From NCBI GenBank assembly GCA_029974855.1, contig JARKQO010000505.1:1-6110 (forward strand): a stretch of DNA of 6,110 bases, in the 5' to 3' direction. The position numbers and the translations under genes were made by a program. The stretch's first letter is position 1. Each line of letters opens with the position of its first letter. Source of the stretch: Eubacteriales bacterium (GTDB taxonomy: Bacteria > Bacillota_A > Clostridia > Christensenellales > Aristaeellaceae). Positions 5,833-6,110 of the stretch are shown here, piece after piece. The notes beneath the pieces were generated by a model. It worked only from the letters and a program-made list of their open reading frames with translations. It was not told where the DNA came from and ran no database searches.

Positions 5833-6110
5833 GTGATCACCAAGCTTTTGAAGGTGGCCGCGCTGACATTGCTGGCCTACCTGATGCAGTCCACCGTGGC
5901 AGTCCACATTTCCCTTTGGGACGTGGCCCCCAACCTGGCTTTGGCCTTGGTGGCGGTGGCCACCGTGGGCCTGGGGCGCAAATACACGTTTTTCATGGCC
6001 CTCACCATCGGATATCTGCTGGAAATCATGCTGCCGGTGCTGGACTACATCAGCCTGATTCTCTACCCCGTCTGCGCCATGCTGGCGGCCCTGGCTTTTT
6101 CGGACAAGAG
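5833..6110 (+). CDS. mreD: Rod shape-determining protein MreD, 3' end missing (92 codons present)
   Basis: MreD is a small integral membrane protein that works with MreC and RodA in cell-wall elongation; family members are about 160-180 residues with five or six membrane helices. The visible part is strongly hydrophobic, with likely helices at about 8-25, 32-47, 52-68 and 72-89. It carries the family's N-terminal pattern of a hydrophobic run, LMQST (17-21), a short loop and PNLALALV (33-40). A charged GRK (48-50) separates helices. The start is GTG at 5833, 7 bp after the mreC stop, served by the purine run at the end of mreC. A TTG at 5848 is a weaker alternative that would trim five residues. 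The frame remains open to the right edge. Position after mreBC strengthens the call, since MreD sequence conservation is low. Confidence 0.88.
   Translation, partial: MITKLLKVAALTLLAYLMQSTVAVHISLWDVAPNLALALVAVATVGLGRKYTFFMALTIGYLLEIMLPVLDYISLILYPVCAMLAALAFSDK

Noticed and set aside
4845..5843. A 332-codon minus-strand open frame opposite mreC
   Set aside because: It begins in the complement of the Pro-Thr repeat tract, giving a poly-Gly run, and has no domain features; mreC is the real gene.

Overview
The window is GC-rich (about 60% or more by eye) and tightly packed, with strong AGGAGG-type ribosome binding sites. Two gene blocks point away from each other. The order maf-mreB-mreC-mreD resembles the Bacillus cell-shape region (maf-radC-mreBCD) without radC. 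Together with the protein types this suggests a GC-rich Bacillota, for example a Clostridia-like gut or anaerobic bacterium. The taxon is inferred; no marker gene is present to fix it.

Left block, minus strand (2528 down to 1): a 524-residue FAD-dependent oxidoreductase related to UDP-galactopyranose mutase and amine oxidases, followed 36 bp later by a GH30-type glycoside hydrolase that runs off the left edge. A promoter with an extended -10 box lies upstream at 2626-2655. The pairing suggests sugar or glycan metabolism, but neither substrate can be read from the sequence.

Centre, 2529-2886: a 358-bp divergent control region. It holds one outward promoter for each block, both built from TTGCCAGA and ATGGTAYAAT, plus an AT-rich island and a nested inverted repeat that belong to no gene.

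Right block, plus strand (2793 to the right edge): maf (nucleotide pyrophosphatase, probable TTG start), mreB (bacterial actin), mreC (single-pass scaffold protein) and the first 92 codons of mreD. Gaps are 24, 44 and 7 bp, so this is almost certainly one operon. MreB filaments, MreC and MreD together place the peptidoglycan elongation machinery; Maf is commonly linked to division and envelope loci.

The most notable point is in MreB. The glutamate that normally precedes the proline of the EEPMAAAIG motif, the residue that positions the attacking water in ATP hydrolysis, is a lysine here (K134). A second near-invariant residue, the Asp of GGDKMDEAI, is Val183. MreC carries an unusual 116-residue Pro/Thr/Ser-rich tail ending in four glutamates. 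I see no mobile element, CRISPR array, tRNA or rRNA, and no convincing new multi-gene system. The unusual material is the divergent MreB, the MreC tail and the structured intergenic region.
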